Notes: generated by a model from the sequence alone, not told the origin. A DNA stretch of 64,000 nucleotides from Paraherbaspirillum soli (GCF_042654985.1 NZ_JBHSMT010000004.1:1-64000); one strand, 5' to 3'. Positions 41,974 through 51,799 are shown, counted from the first letter of the stretch. Numbers and translations: made by a program.

Positions 41974-42234
41974 CTAGTCGCCAATAAAAACATCAGGCGA
42001 GCCTTCGCTAACAGTAGCGCCGCAACCCAATTGGTCGCCGACGCGGGCGGCCGGTTTGCCGTTGATGAAAACGCTGCGGGAGCCTTTGATTATCGATTGG
42101 CTGCCGTCGATGTTGCAGTTGGCCTCGCTGTCGACGAAGACGGCCGGCTTGCCGTTGATGAAGACGTTGGACGAACCTTTGGTGATGGTGCCGCCGTGCG
42201 AGATGGGGTCGTCGACTCTGGCTGCTTTGGGCAT
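41974..42234 (-). CDS. PAAR-repeat spike-tip protein
   Basis: An 86-residue PAAR protein that sharpens the VgrG trimer and carries effectors. MPKAARVDDPISHGG, VFINGKPAVFVDSEANC, SVFINGKPAARVGDQLGCG and SPDVFIGD are typical PAAR repeats. No effector extension is fused. It lies 61 bases after the tssM stop on the same strand, at the head of the effector region that ends in vgrG. Confidence 0.92.
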   Translation of the reverse strand: MPKAARVDDPISHGGTITKGSSNVFINGKPAVFVDSEANCNIDGSQSIIKGSRSVFINGKPAARVGDQLGCGATVSEGSPDVFIGD

Positions 42235-42295
42235 GGCATGACCTTTCTTGGTGGGTGGGGAAACTGGCTAACCGGCTGCGTTATAACGGCCCAAC

Positions 42296-45200
42296 TCAGG
42301 CCACGCTGGTCGGACAATGAAAATCCTTCAGCAAGTTGCTGGTGAATGGATTCGGCAAGCCGCCGGTCACCAGGTCGAGCACCGCATGCCGGCCGTCGAA
42401 CGTGAAGTCCACCGCCAGCCGACTGGCGGATGCTGTCTCGATGATGCGGCCGCGTTCCAGCAGGCGGAACAGCGCCCATGGGCCATTGGTCAGCACGCTA
42501 GAAGTGTCCGGCCGGACCCGCGGATTGGCGCTGATTTCCGCCATCGCGCCGCCGCGCGGGCCGGGCCAGTTGATCGTGAACGGCAGCACCGGACCGTGCG
42601 CATAACGGTTGCTCTGACCGTCGATGTCGATTGCCAGCTGGGTGATTTCCGGATCGAGCGAGGCGACTTTGACATCCATTTTCCAGGACAGGCGCTTGGC
42701 GCCCGGGTCGCGGAAGAATACTTCGCGGATCATGGCGGCACGCTGAAACGCGCCCAGGTCCGGGCCGTGCATGGCGCCGGCAGCGCTGCCGGCGGTCTTG
42801 TAGCGCCACGGTTTGCTGTTGGTATCGACATGGCCGGCCAGGTTCTTCTGGAAAAAATCGTCGAGCAAACCGCCCGCTGCGAAGACCCGTGCGAAATCCT
42901 CAATGTCGACTTCTTGCTGGCTGGCGACGAACGGGTATTTGCCTTCGATCGCGCTGCGGCAGGCATTGCCGATGCTGGCTTCCATCTGCGCCGACAGCAG
43001 CGCACCGACGCCCTGGTTGATCTTGTCGGTAGTGCGCTCGGCGACGCCGGCCAGCACCGCCTTGAATGGCGCCGGCAACTTGGCCGACTCCATCCGCAGC
43101 TTGGCGCCGATGTCGGCGGCGGGCGGCAGGTTGTTGGTCGATAGCGCGTTATCGGCCACCACCAGCAAGGTGTACTGCTCGTTGAGCAAGCCGATGATGG
43201 CATCCAGCTGCAAGCCTTTATCGCCGGCCGCCGCCGTCTTGGCAGTCAAGGCCGGACCGCTACCGGTATCGGCCTGGCCGGTGACCACTTCACGCAATGC
43301 GGCAAAACGGTTGTCGACCAATTCCTTTTCCAGTTTCTGGCCTTGCCGCAAATTGAGCGTCTTGCCGACGGTATTGGCGGTTCTGACGGTGCTGGATTTT
43401 TTCTCCAGCGCACCTAGCGCCATGTCGGCGAGCGTGCTGCTGGCGCTGTCGTCGGCGACGGCCGGCACGGATAGCGAAGTCTCGCGCGAGACGGCCCGCG
43501 CCAGGCGCGACAACGGCGAATCCGGCGCCGCCAGGATGCGCAAAGTCTGCACATCTAGCGCCAGCGAACCGCTGCTGCTATCGGCGCTGCTGGCGAGCGG
43601 CCGGATATCTTCCAGAAACTGCTGCCAGTAATTGCCGTAGTCGGTCAAATACTGACGCCGGATGTCGTCGATGATGCCGGCATTGGCAGCGCCCTTGCCC
43701 GACGCCGCGCTGGCCAGCCGGGCGCCGACGTTGCGCCCCATCACCCATGCATCCTCGGCTTGCGCCTGGCCGACGAATTCGGCCAGGCGCTGATTAAAAA
43801 CCTGGTGATAGCCGTCGTAGGTATACAGACCAGGAACACCGTGTTCCTGCGCCTTGCTGGCACTAGTCATCGTAAGCACGGTGCTGGTTTGCGGACCGAT
43901 CGCGCGTGCCAGCGTGAAGTTCTCCGGGGCTTCCTTTTCCATCGCGGCCTTAGCCCGCTCGTACAGCCGGCTGGAGACCGGATTGCTGTTCAGGAAAGCA
44001 CGCGCGCGCTGCACCAGGTCTTCATTCTTGGCGGCCGCAGGCGCGATCCAAGGTCCGTCGGCCAATAGCAGGTCCAGGTGTTTGACCATCGCCGCCCGGT
44101 CGCCGAACGCGGCGGCGCTGTCGGCCCGCTCCCAGTCGCGCAAGACCCAGGTTTTGACCGTATCGCCGTTGAAACGATTCTGCTCGTACAGCATCAAGTA
44201 GACCGTCAGCGCGCTGTAGACGGCATCGGCATTGCCGGCGTCGATCTCGGCGGCCAAAGCTGTGTCGATGCGCTTGACGATGCGCGGCAGCAGCAGTTGC
44301 CGTTGCAGCTCAACATAGGTGTGTTGCGCAGTTGCAGCCACGCCGGGTGCGGTATACAGGCCGTAGCGATAGCTGCCGCCCGGGTGCTCCAGATCCAGCT
44401 CTTTATACTGCGGCAGTGCCTGCGCCGCGTTCAGCACCGCGGGCACGGCGTCGGCGCTTGGCGCCTTGCGGAAGGCTGCGACTTGCGCCGCCAGTGCTTT
44501 CGTCTTGCTGTCGACGGCCGCCAGATAATGATGGTTGTTGTTGAAGCTGAGCGCCAATGCACTCAGCAGCCAGATAAAGAACGCAATCGACAACAGGTGA
44601 CCGCCCGTGCGCAACAAGCGAAAGCGCAATTCCCAGCGCATATTGGGCCGCACCAGATGCGACTCGGGAATGATCAACTGCTGGAACAAATTGTGCAGGA
44701 AATAGCTGCGGCCGGCGCCGCTGCCTGGCGCAGCATGGTCGTCGACCATGGCCACATTGTTGGCCCTGGCCACCCCGCTGTGGAAGCGCTGAGACAGCGT
44801 GCTGCGATCGGCCGCCACCGTTTTTCCGGCCTGGGCCGCACTGGTGAAATAGACGCCGCGCAAGGTGGTATGCAGCTGGGTGTTGTCGTAGCGCGAATCG
44901 AGAAACACCTGCTCCAGCAGCTGCGCCAGCGACACGGTCAGGCTGCGGAATTCCTGCGGCAATACATGCAGTTTCCGGCGCCGGAGGTATTCGTATTCTT
45001 CCACTATGCGTTGGTTCACCCCGCGCTCCAGGCGCTGCTCGAGCAATTGCAACTCCTGCTCGCAGCGTGTGCGCAGGCCATCCTGATCGAAGGCCAGCGT
45101 CTCTTTGCGGTAAGGCAGGGTAAAGCCCCATACCTGGGCGCGTTCAACCGCGCTCAGCGTTTGGAAATACTCGGCAAAGCCGGACAACAGATCGAGCTTG

Positions 45201-46207
45201 GTCAGCACCACATACACCGGAAAGCGGATCCCGAGTTGGCTGCGCAGTTCGGCCAGCCGGGCCCGCATCGCGGCCGCCAGCGCGGTACGTTGCACCGGCG
45301 ATTTGCCGAGCAGGTCGGCGACGCTGACCGTCAGCAGCGCACCGTTGATCGGCGCCCGCGGCCGGTATTTGCGCAACTGTCCCAGAAAAACCCGCCACTC
45401 GGCGGCGTTGGCGGCCGCCAGCTCTGGCTTTGTCTGTTCGTCCTGCTCGGTATAACGGCCGGCGGTATCGATCAGCACGCTGTCGTTGGTAAACCACCAG
45501 TTGCAATTCTCAGTGCCGTTTCTGGCCTTGATGACGCTGGCCCCCATTTGCTCGGCCAGCGGAAATTGCATGCCGGAGTTCAGGATGGCGCTGGTCTTGC
45601 CGGCGCCGGCGCTGCCTATCACCATATACCAAGGCAATTCATACAAGTAGCGCCTGCCCTCGAACAGTCGTCGCACGCCGCCGGTATTACGCATTTGCTT
45701 CAGTTGCTGCACCGCTGCCGCCACCGCCGAAACCACGGCCAGGATGCGAGCGTGTAGCGCTGCCGCCTGCCTGCCTGGCCGCTTGCTTTTGCCACGCAAG
45801 AATTTTCTCAGCAGGGCTTTATCGGCGCGTATTGCGTGCCACCGACGGTACAAGTAAAAAGCGGCATAGCAGAGCACAACGGCGACAATCAGCAGCTCCC
45901 TCACCCACGCCGGCGCCAGTGGCTTCATCTCGCCGATCGTCAGCAACGGCCCGGCGTGCCACAGCAACAGGCACAGCGCGGCGATACCGACCAGGCTGAC
46001 CGGCTTTTGCAGCAGCAAACACAGCAGCAAGGCCAGCAGCATGACGATTACGGTGACGCGCATGGCGACGCCGGCCAATGGATGCAGGACGCCGAATCCC
46101 AGCAGCGGCCCGATGAACCAGACCGCCGCCGCCAGCAACACCAGAGCCAGCAGCGCCAGCATCCGGCGCGAAAAGAAAAAATCGACTACTTTTTGAAAAT
46201 AAGACAT
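42296..46207 (-). CDS. tssM: T6SS membrane-complex protein TssM (IcmF)
   Basis: A 1303-residue TssM. Two N-terminal membrane segments (about 14-58) and a third around 520-540 are seen. A cytoplasmic P-loop (MVIGSAGAGKTS) and the DTAGRYTEQ segment follow in the usual order. The long periplasmic domain includes the C-terminal region that binds TssJ (FTFDGRHAVLDLVTGGLPNPF). It forms the envelope-spanning channel with TssL and TssJ. tssL ends 12 bases upstream; PAAR follows. Confidence 0.95.
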   Translation of the reverse strand: MSYFQKVVDFFFSRRMLALLALVLLAAAVWFIGPLLGFGVLHPLAGVAMRVTVIVMLLALLLCLLLQKPVSLVGIAALCLLLWHAGPLLTIGEMKPLAPAWVRELLIVAVVLCYAAFYLYRRWHAIRADKALLRKFLRGKSKRPGRQAAALHARILAVVSAVAAAVQQLKQMRNTGGVRRLFEGRRYLYELPWYMVIGSAGAGKTSAILNSGMQFPLAEQMGASVIKARNGTENCNWWFTNDSVLIDTAGRYTEQDEQTKPELAAANAAEWRVFLGQLRKYRPRAPINGALLTVSVADLLGKSPVQRTALAAAMRARLAELRSQLGIRFPVYVVLTKLDLLSGFAEYFQTLSAVERAQVWGFTLPYRKETLAFDQDGLRTRCEQELQLLEQRLERGVNQRIVEEYEYLRRRKLHVLPQEFRSLTVSLAQLLEQVFLDSRYDNTQLHTTLRGVYFTSAAQAGKTVAADRSTLSQRFHSGVARANNVAMVDDHAAPGSGAGRSYFLHNLFQQLIIPESHLVRPNMRWELRFRLLRTGGHLLSIAFFIWLLSALALSFNNNHHYLAAVDSKTKALAAQVAAFRKAPSADAVPAVLNAAQALPQYKELDLEHPGGSYRYGLYTAPGVAATAQHTYVELQRQLLLPRIVKRIDTALAAEIDAGNADAVYSALTVYLMLYEQNRFNGDTVKTWVLRDWERADSAAAFGDRAAMVKHLDLLLADGPWIAPAAAKNEDLVQRARAFLNSNPVSSRLYERAKAAMEKEAPENFTLARAIGPQTSTVLTMTSASKAQEHGVPGLYTYDGYHQVFNQRLAEFVGQAQAEDAWVMGRNVGARLASAASGKGAANAGIIDDIRRQYLTDYGNYWQQFLEDIRPLASSADSSSGSLALDVQTLRILAAPDSPLSRLARAVSRETSLSVPAVADDSASSTLADMALGALEKKSSTVRTANTVGKTLNLRQGQKLEKELVDNRFAALREVVTGQADTGSGPALTAKTAAAGDKGLQLDAIIGLLNEQYTLLVVADNALSTNNLPPAADIGAKLRMESAKLPAPFKAVLAGVAERTTDKINQGVGALLSAQMEASIGNACRSAIEGKYPFVASQQEVDIEDFARVFAAGGLLDDFFQKNLAGHVDTNSKPWRYKTAGSAAGAMHGPDLGAFQRAAMIREVFFRDPGAKRLSWKMDVKVASLDPEITQLAIDIDGQSNRYAHGPVLPFTINWPGPRGGAMAEISANPRVRPDTSSVLTNGPWALFRLLERGRIIETASASRLAVDFTFDGRHAVLDLVTGGLPNPFTSNLLKDFHCPTSVA

Positions 46208-46219
46208 GCCAGGTTCCTG

Positions 46220-47602
46220 TTACTGGGTGACGACGATTTCAACCCGGCGATTGCGGGCGCGCTCCGCGGCCGTGGCATTGCCGGCCACCGGCAGCGAATC
46301 GCCGCGGCCCAGCGCTTCGATCCGGTTGCCGGGCGTACCGCGGCTTTGCAGGTATTGACCGACAAATGCCGCGCGCTTTTCCGACAGCACCTGGTTGTTG
46401 GGAAATTCAGCGGTGCGAATCGGTTGGCTGTCGGTGTGGCCGATGATGCGGACGTGGCCGCCAACCCGCGCCACTTCGCGCGCCACCTTGTCCAGCGTCG
46501 GTTCGATCTCCGGGCGCACCTGGCTCCGGCCCGCCACGAACATGGTGTCGCCCTTGAAGGTCACGACACTGCGGCGGGCATCCTCGGCCACCGTCACCAG
46601 GCCGCGCGCAATTTCATCCTTGAGCAGGATCGCCAAGCGCACCTGCGGCAACGGCTGCGCCGGCACCGAGACCGGCTCTTTGGCGATCGCCAGAATGCGC
46701 TGCTGCAGCGCATTGCTCATGTCCAGCAATTGATACTGGTACCAACAAAACACGCCGAACAGAATCAGCGCGAAAAATGAGGCGGTGGCCCACACCGGCA
46801 CGCTGCGCAACAACGGCAGACGGCCGGCTCCCTCGCCGCGCCAGTGCGGCGACAGTTCCGGCGGCACGGTTTCGCGCGCGTTGCCGATCAGCGTCAGCAG
46901 CCGCTGGCGAATCTGGTCGAGATGGCGGCGGCCGTCCTCGATCACACTATAACGGCCCTCAAAACCGAGTCCGAGAATGCGGTAAAGGACTTCGAGCACG
47001 TCGAGGTATTCTTGCGGATCGGTCGCCATGCGGCCGATCAACAGGAAGAATTTTTCGCCGCCATCGCTTTCGCCTTCGATCTCGATCAGCAGGCTTTTCA
47101 TTGCCCACGCGCTGCCGCCACCCAAATTGTTGCGATTGGCGGCTTCATCCAACGCGGTGCAAATGCAGAAGCGCACCGCGGCCATGTGCTTCCACGACAA
47201 GTCGGCCTTGTCGCACAGCGTTTGAAACGCTTTTATCTCGCGCACCAACATCTCGCGCAGACAGTTCATTTCATCCAGATCCTTGACTTGCGCAGGCATC
47301 TCGGCCAGTGCGCGCAGCAGCGGCTGAGCCGCTTCCAGCAGCGGATTGGCGGCGGCGGCGACTTGCACCAGGCGCAGTTGCATGTCCGGCGGCGGATCGA
47401 AGCTGTCGATGTTGAGTACGACTTTCGGCTTGGGGGCCGCGGTGGCGTCAGGCGTCGGCTCTGGCAATGCTGCCGGCGGTGGTGCGGCTGCCGAGTCATG
47501 CGGCTGCGCTTCTGGGGGCACATTCATTGCAGCAACCGTCTCCATCATGACCTTTTCCGGCGAATCCACGGACTTATTGTCTTTTGCGTCGGCATCGCTC
47601 AT
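46220..47602 (-). CDS. tssL: T6SS protein TssL fused to OmpA domain
   Basis: A 460-residue extended TssL. A low-complexity, Pro/Ala-rich N-terminus (1-70) precedes the DotU domain (ALDEAANRNNLGGGSAWA, LEVLYRILGLGFEGRYSV). One membrane segment near 275-295 follows, then a periplasmic OmpA-type domain (RIIGHTDSQPIRTAEFPNNQVLSEKRA) that anchors to peptidoglycan. It overlaps tssK by four bases and is the TssL expected to work with the adjacent TssM and TssJ. Confidence 0.94.
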   Translation of the reverse strand: MSDADAKDNKSVDSPEKVMMETVAAMNVPPEAQPHDSAAAPPPAALPEPTPDATAAPKPKVVLNIDSFDPPPDMQLRLVQVAAAANPLLEAAQPLLRALAEMPAQVKDLDEMNCLREMLVREIKAFQTLCDKADLSWKHMAAVRFCICTALDEAANRNNLGGGSAWAMKSLLIEIEGESDGGEKFFLLIGRMATDPQEYLDVLEVLYRILGLGFEGRYSVIEDGRRHLDQIRQRLLTLIGNARETVPPELSPHWRGEGAGRLPLLRSVPVWATASFFALILFGVFCWYQYQLLDMSNALQQRILAIAKEPVSVPAQPLPQVRLAILLKDEIARGLVTVAEDARRSVVTFKGDTMFVAGRSQVRPEIEPTLDKVAREVARVGGHVRIIGHTDSQPIRTAEFPNNQVLSEKRAAFVGQYLQSRGTPGNRIEALGRGDSLPVAGNATAAERARNRRVEIVVTQ

Positions 47603-48948
47603 TGATTACGCACTCCCCACAGTTCCAGCTTGAGTTCGGGGAATTTTCCGGCGATATGCATCGCCAGTCCGCCATGTTGCGCAATCTGGTCCCAGAACGG
47701 ACCGCTGCGGGCCAGTTCGAAATAAACATAGCCGGCGTTGAACGGAATTTGCCGCGGCGGCACCGGCAGCGCCTGCAGCGTCAGGCCCGGCAAGTGCGAG
47801 CGGATCAATTCCGGCAGGCGCTGCGGCGGGCTGATCTTGGCTTGCGCGGCGAATTGCTGTTGCAGCACGTCGGCCGGCATTTGCGCACCGACCGCCAGCA
47901 CCAGACTGCTGTAACCGGCCAGTTCGCTCGGCAACATGGACGCGGTGCGGATGCCGTAGGCTTGCTCCTTCAGCGCAATCGGCTGCGCAGCGCGGATCAG
48001 GACCTGATGCAGCAGAAACGTGATGTCAGTCACCAAAGGGAAGATGCAGGAGTAGATATTGGCGTGATCGTAGCTCTTCACCACCAGCGGCCGGCGCGTC
48101 TGCGGCCGCACGAAAGTCGACAGTTCGCCGGCCAGCATGGTCAGTTGCCGATACAGCTCGACCGGCGCGATGGCGCCGATTTTACTCATATGGTCCAGCA
48201 AGGGCTCATAGCGGTTCAGCATTTGCAGCAATAGGTAGTCGGCCACTTCGGCCCCGGCGCCGGCCTTGCCGTCACTGCCGGACAGGCGTGCAGCCAACGC
48301 CTCGGCCCGCAATTTGGTCAGTCCGTGCAACTCCGACACCCATTTGCGCAACAAGCCATTGGCGCCATAACCGGTCACCGGCGGAATATGATCCTCGCCA
48401 TGCAAAGTGACAGCGCCGTCAGCTTGCAGCGCCCTCACCCGCGTCAGCGCGATCCCGATCCACGGCCCATTCAGCTCGCTCTCGGGCAGCAGCTGCAGTC
48501 GCAGGTGCGCCAGTTGCACCGGCTTCGGCCCCTGACCGATGGCATTGCTGTCTCGCAGCTCATGGTCGAATCCGAGATAGCGCGCCAGCGCCCTATCCCG
48601 CTGGTCGAAAGTGGTTTCTTCGGTATTGTCCAGGCGCAGCGGGGTTGCCAGATAAATCACCTGATTCTGGTGTTCGGGAGCGATGGTGAGCGGCGGCGGC
48701 GGCGGCGTATGGCCTGGCACATCGAATGGCGTACCGTCGGGAAATATCCCGCTGCCGCTCTGGAATATCAATTTGCCGAGGGCGAGTGCGTCATGGTCGA
48801 TTGCGTATTGGCTAAAGCCCCAGAAAAACGGGCTTAACGATTCCGCGCGCTTGTGTGCGAAATATTCGAGATAGCGCTCCTGCTGCTGAAACAATTGCGG
48901 ACGCAAAAACAGGCCTTCGCTCCACACCACCTTGTTGTACCAACTCAT
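47599..48948 (-). CDS. tssK: T6SS baseplate-membrane connector TssK
   Basis: A 449-residue TssK. Family hallmarks are MSWYNKVVWSEGLFLRPQLFQQQERYLE at the start, LMAGEL-like helices in the middle and the C-terminal LPELIRSHLPGLTLQALPVPPRQIPF with YFELARSGPFWDQI. Trimers join the baseplate wedges to the membrane complex. The ATG at 48948 is chosen; the longer upstream frame overlaps tssJ. Gaps to neighbours are five bases or less. Confidence 0.95.
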   Translation of the reverse strand: MSWYNKVVWSEGLFLRPQLFQQQERYLEYFAHKRAESLSPFFWGFSQYAIDHDALALGKLIFQSGSGIFPDGTPFDVPGHTPPPPPLTIAPEHQNQVIYLATPLRLDNTEETTFDQRDRALARYLGFDHELRDSNAIGQGPKPVQLAHLRLQLLPESELNGPWIGIALTRVRALQADGAVTLHGEDHIPPVTGYGANGLLRKWVSELHGLTKLRAEALAARLSGSDGKAGAGAEVADYLLLQMLNRYEPLLDHMSKIGAIAPVELYRQLTMLAGELSTFVRPQTRRPLVVKSYDHANIYSCIFPLVTDITFLLHQVLIRAAQPIALKEQAYGIRTASMLPSELAGYSSLVLAVGAQMPADVLQQQFAAQAKISPPQRLPELIRSHLPGLTLQALPVPPRQIPFNAGYVYFELARSGPFWDQIAQHGGLAMHIAGKFPELKLELWGVRNQ

Positions 48949-48953
48949 CTTGA

Positions 48954-49505
48954 TTAATCCAGTTCTGTGATCGAAATTGTTTGCTGATCGAGATAGATCT
49001 TCAGCTTTGCCTTGTCTGCCGGGATCGCTGCGCGGTACCAGGCAGCGTCCGGCGCAGCGGGCAACTTGTAGGTAGCGCGCCAAACCGATTTGCCCAAATC
49101 GCGGAAACCGGCGAGGACTCCGATGGTGGTGGCTTGCGGATGCGATTTGCGGCGGATGGTCTGCTTGTCGCCGGGACGCAGGATGAATTCATCGGTGACC
49201 AGCGCATCGGCGCCCAGCACCTTCACGCCATCGTCCTGCAGCGAAAAAAAGTCCGCCGAATCGAAAGTGGCGGGAGATTTCAGTTCAATCACCCGCACCA
49301 TGATCGGCGCCGGCCGCCCCTGCTGATCCGGGTTGACCGCGGCGCTGACCTCGATCTGAAATTCCAGCCTGGTTTGTTCCTTGATCGGCGGCGCGGTGCT
49401 GCAGGCCGCCGCTGTGCAGGCGAGCAGTCCAGCGGCAAACATTTTTGCCGCGACGGAGCGGCAAGCAGGTGGAAGAAAAGAATCTGAATGCATTTGTGCT
49501 GACAT
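48954..49505 (-). CDS. tssJ: T6SS outer-membrane lipoprotein TssJ
   Basis: A 183-residue TssJ lipoprotein. The signal ends in a lipobox near LLACTAAACS; the mature protein keeps LEFQIEVSAAVNPDQQGRPAPIMVRVIELKS and FFSLQDD, the transthyretin-like fold that contacts TssM. The N-terminus ahead of the hydrophobic core is long, so a start at the second ATG (49493) is possible. tssK follows after five bases. Confidence 0.92.
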   Translation of the reverse strand: MSAQMHSDSFLPPACRSVAAKMFAAGLLACTAAACSTAPPIKEQTRLEFQIEVSAAVNPDQQGRPAPIMVRVIELKSPATFDSADFFSLQDDGVKVLGADALVTDEFILRPGDKQTIRRKSHPQATTIGVLAGFRDLGKSVWRATYKLPAAPDAAWYRAAIPADKAKLKIYLDQQTISITELD

Positions 49506-49574
49506 TGGTGCGGCATGGGAGGCTAAGCAGATTGCCCTGGGAAAATCGGATCGCTTTGGTCGGCTGCTCGGAAA

Positions 49575-49645
49575 CCCTGCCGGAAAATACGCGGCAGGGC
49601 CATGGACCGGAAAGATTGCCGGCTGAATTTGGAACCACCAGCCGG
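49575..49645 (-). terminator. Hairpins between hcp and tssJ
   Basis: Two stem-loops in the 154-base gap: GCCGGCT...AGCCGGC (about 49617-49645) and CCCTGCCG...CGGCAGGG (49575-49599, followed on the minus strand by TTTCC). The T-tracts are weak, so partial attenuation that lets hcp be expressed more than the downstream genes is more likely than a full stop. This is inference from structure only. Confidence 0.4.
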
Positions 49646-49659
49646 CAAGACTGCGGGAT

Positions 49660-50139
49660 TTAAGCGACGTTCTTTTTGATATCGAAAGTTGCCGTGATCG
49701 CCCCGCCGCTTCCGCCTTGTGCGTTTTGCACGATGTATTCGTGCTTCAGGCGGGAGAAGGACAGGGACACTCTTTCAAGCGGACGTTCATCAGTCGCACT
49801 GGCGCTTGGCGTTACCTCGGTGACCAACACGTCACTCATCGTGATCTTCAGGTATTCCAGCGGATTGCCGCCCGCCTTGCGCACCACCAGAACGGCCTGA
49901 TCGATGTGCTTGCCGTTCAGGCAGTACTGAATCAGGTTAGGGCTGGCACGATCAATGAAGTGATCGAATTGCAGATCGTCGACGCTTGCTTTGCCGGCAC
50001 CACCGCCGGAACCCGCATGCATATTCGATTGTTGTGAAACCCTCCAAGCCCAACTCAATACTTCGATCTCGGATTTGTGGCTGTTGTCCTGCGACTCGCC
50101 ATCGATGCCATTAATCTTGATGAACATATCTTGTGCCAT
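49660..50139 (-). CDS. tssD: T6SS tube protein Hcp
   Basis: A 159-residue Hcp. It opens AQDMFIKINGIDGESQDNSHKSEIEVLSWAW and contains DLQFDHFIDRASPNLIQYCLNGKHIDQAVLVVRKAGGNPLEYLKI, the classic Hcp1 pattern. Hexamers stack into the tube expelled with VgrG. A strong AAGGAG site stands eight bases ahead of the ATG. The 155-base upstream gap is very AT-rich and may hold a dedicated promoter. Confidence 0.96.
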   Translation of the reverse strand: MAQDMFIKINGIDGESQDNSHKSEIEVLSWAWRVSQQSNMHAGSGGGAGKASVDDLQFDHFIDRASPNLIQYCLNGKHIDQAVLVVRKAGGNPLEYLKITMSDVLVTEVTPSASATDERPLERVSLSFSRLKHEYIVQNAQGGSGGAITATFDIKKNVA

Positions 50140-50294
50140 GTATTACTCCTTACTTTTTGGTTAATAACTGCTGGGTACTACATTTAAAGATTGTTATTTT
50201 TTGAATTTCAATGAAATCTATAAAGTATTTAAAATATAAAAAATAACTTCATTCTTTTCATTCAATATACCTAACTTCATAATCTTCGATTAAT

Positions 50295-50729
50295 TCATAT
50301 ACTTACCCTAATCGCACTAAAGAAAAAATCATTAAAGAAAAAAATAATTTTATCTTTTCCTTTAATATAAATATCATTCATATTTGTGATATTTGAGCAT
50401 TTCATTTTTATTGTTGCAATTTGCTTTGGCAAATGTAAATTCCGAGGATTCATACGGTAGCTATAATCAAAATATTTTCTTGCATCTTCGATATTTTCCT
50501 CAAATTTTGGCTTCAAACATGTTTCACCATTAAAATCAACACTGTCAGGTGTAATTATGAGGTAACTGCCTACCATTTGTTTCGCCTGTACAAAGCTTAA
50601 TGAAGTCGTTGGTGTCGCATCCATCAAAGCAATCACCTTCCAATATCCAAAAATATTCGAATGTAAAGTTTCCGCAAAAGCAGCTGGCGACACCAGTAAA
50701 GTGAAAAGAAAAGTAATGATTAATTTCAT
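50295..50729 (-). CDS. Exported protein, likely immunity to the lysozyme effector
   Basis: A 144-residue protein with a signal peptide (about 1-19, PAAFA). The mature part has two Cys and no known motif. It follows the lysozyme gene by 13 bases on the same strand, which fits a periplasmic inhibitor of a peptidoglycan-cleaving T6SS effector. Its codons are much more AT-rich than those of the tss genes. Family unknown to me. Confidence 0.6.
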   Translation of the reverse strand: MKLIITFLFTLLVSPAAFAETLHSNIFGYWKVIALMDATPTTSLSFVQAKQMVGSYLIITPDSVDFNGETCLKPKFEENIEDARKYFDYSYRMNPRNLHLPKQIATIKMKCSNITNMNDIYIKGKDKIIFFFNDFFFSAIRVSI

Positions 50730-50742
50730 CGCAATTCCTTGC

Positions 50743-51282
50743 TTAAGGCATTCTAAATGGGGCAGTTTCTGCTTGCCTTCTAATAACTAGCCCAGGCATC
50801 AATACACTCTTCCCACCCTGCGTCGAGTAGATTCTGGAATTCATCTCGTCAATCGCCCCTTGAAAATCACCATTATTAATAAATTCATATGTCCTCGCCG
50901 CCCCTCCTGCTCCTCTGTTATACGTATAGCTGACGAGCGCATCAAACTGAGCTTGATTAAGTGGGTAAGTGACATTTCTATGAATTGCACGCTCAAACTC
51001 AGTCAATTTCCGCTCGAGAGAATGTTCAATCATTGACATGGGTACGGTAGTACGCAGTTCGCTTACAGTACAAAGTCTACGAGGCTGAATTAATGTTCCA
51101 TAACCATAAGTACAATTACCTTTATTTCTTCCACCATCGTTGTAATATTTGGTGCGCAATGCCTCTGTGTTCCGAAGATGCACGCGCCCAGCAGAGCTCA
51201 TTCTCATATGGCTATTTGGATTAGAAATTGTCACTTCAGAAATCTCCTCACAAGCAATAACAGTACTAAAATAAAAAATCAC
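50743..51282 (-). CDS. Lysozyme-type T6SS effector (GH24-like)
   Basis: A 179-residue phage-type lysozyme domain. HLRNTEALRTKYYNDGGRNKG supplies the catalytic Glu40 and Asp49 at the nine-residue spacing of T4-type lysozymes, and NCTYGYGT the Thr, with three extra residues between. AQFDALVSYTYNRG and PGLVIRRQAE are also typical. It cuts the glycan backbone. The start is GTG at 51282; the ATG at 51207 is an alternative. No clear signal, as expected for cargo of a secretion system. It sits between hcp and tssC with an immunity-type gene after it, so T6SS delivery is likely. Confidence 0.75.
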   Translation of the reverse strand: MIFYFSTVIACEEISEVTISNPNSHMRMSSAGRVHLRNTEALRTKYYNDGGRNKGNCTYGYGTLIQPRRLCTVSELRTTVPMSMIEHSLERKLTEFERAIHRNVTYPLNQAQFDALVSYTYNRGAGGAARTYEFINNGDFQGAIDEMNSRIYSTQGGKSVLMPGLVIRRQAETAPFRMP

Positions 51283-51331
51283 CTACATAGCAGTAATAAA
51301 TAATTTTTTAAAATCGTCATCAATTGCATTT

Positions 51332-51799
51332 TCACTTCTCATTCTTCTCGATTATTTTATAGCTGCCAATATCAATTAATTTTATAGAAATATTATGTAC
51401 TTTATCTATTTGATCATGCTCGAGCAATGCTTTTAATTTTACATACGTAGACTTTCCTATTTTTTTACAATCTACAGATTTAAAATAATATTGCGCATGA
51501 TCGTCATTTAATTCTGGAAATGCCAATGTTTTTATTAATTCTGATTTTTTCTCTTGAGTAGGATTAGTGATCCATTGGACATATATCTCACTACCAGCTC
51601 CATCATAAACATCACCAATTATCAATCTATAATATCCATTCTTATTTCCATATTGCCAATTCCCGCAATTCCTCACAATTCGCATTTCAATTGGAAGTTT
51701 CTCAGCTTTACTTAGCAGAGAGGATGTTATTTCTGCGTTTGAATAATCAAAAAAGCAGAAAATAAATATTAATAAAATATACCTTTTAACATCACTCAT
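51332..51799 (-). CDS. Exported protein of unknown function, immunity candidate
   Basis: A 155-residue protein with a signal peptide (about 1-22, FFDYSNA) and two Cys in the mature part. AT-rich codons match the neighbouring cassette genes. I do not recognise a family. It stands between the STY0301-like gene and the lysozyme, so it may protect against either effector. Confidence 0.55.
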   Translation of the reverse strand: MSDVKRYILLIFIFCFFDYSNAEITSSLLSKAEKLPIEMRIVRNCGNWQYGNKNGYYRLIIGDVYDGAGSEIYVQWITNPTQEKKSELIKTLAFPELNDDHAQYYFKSVDCKKIGKSTYVKLKALLEHDQIDKVHNISIKLIDIGSYKIIEKNEK

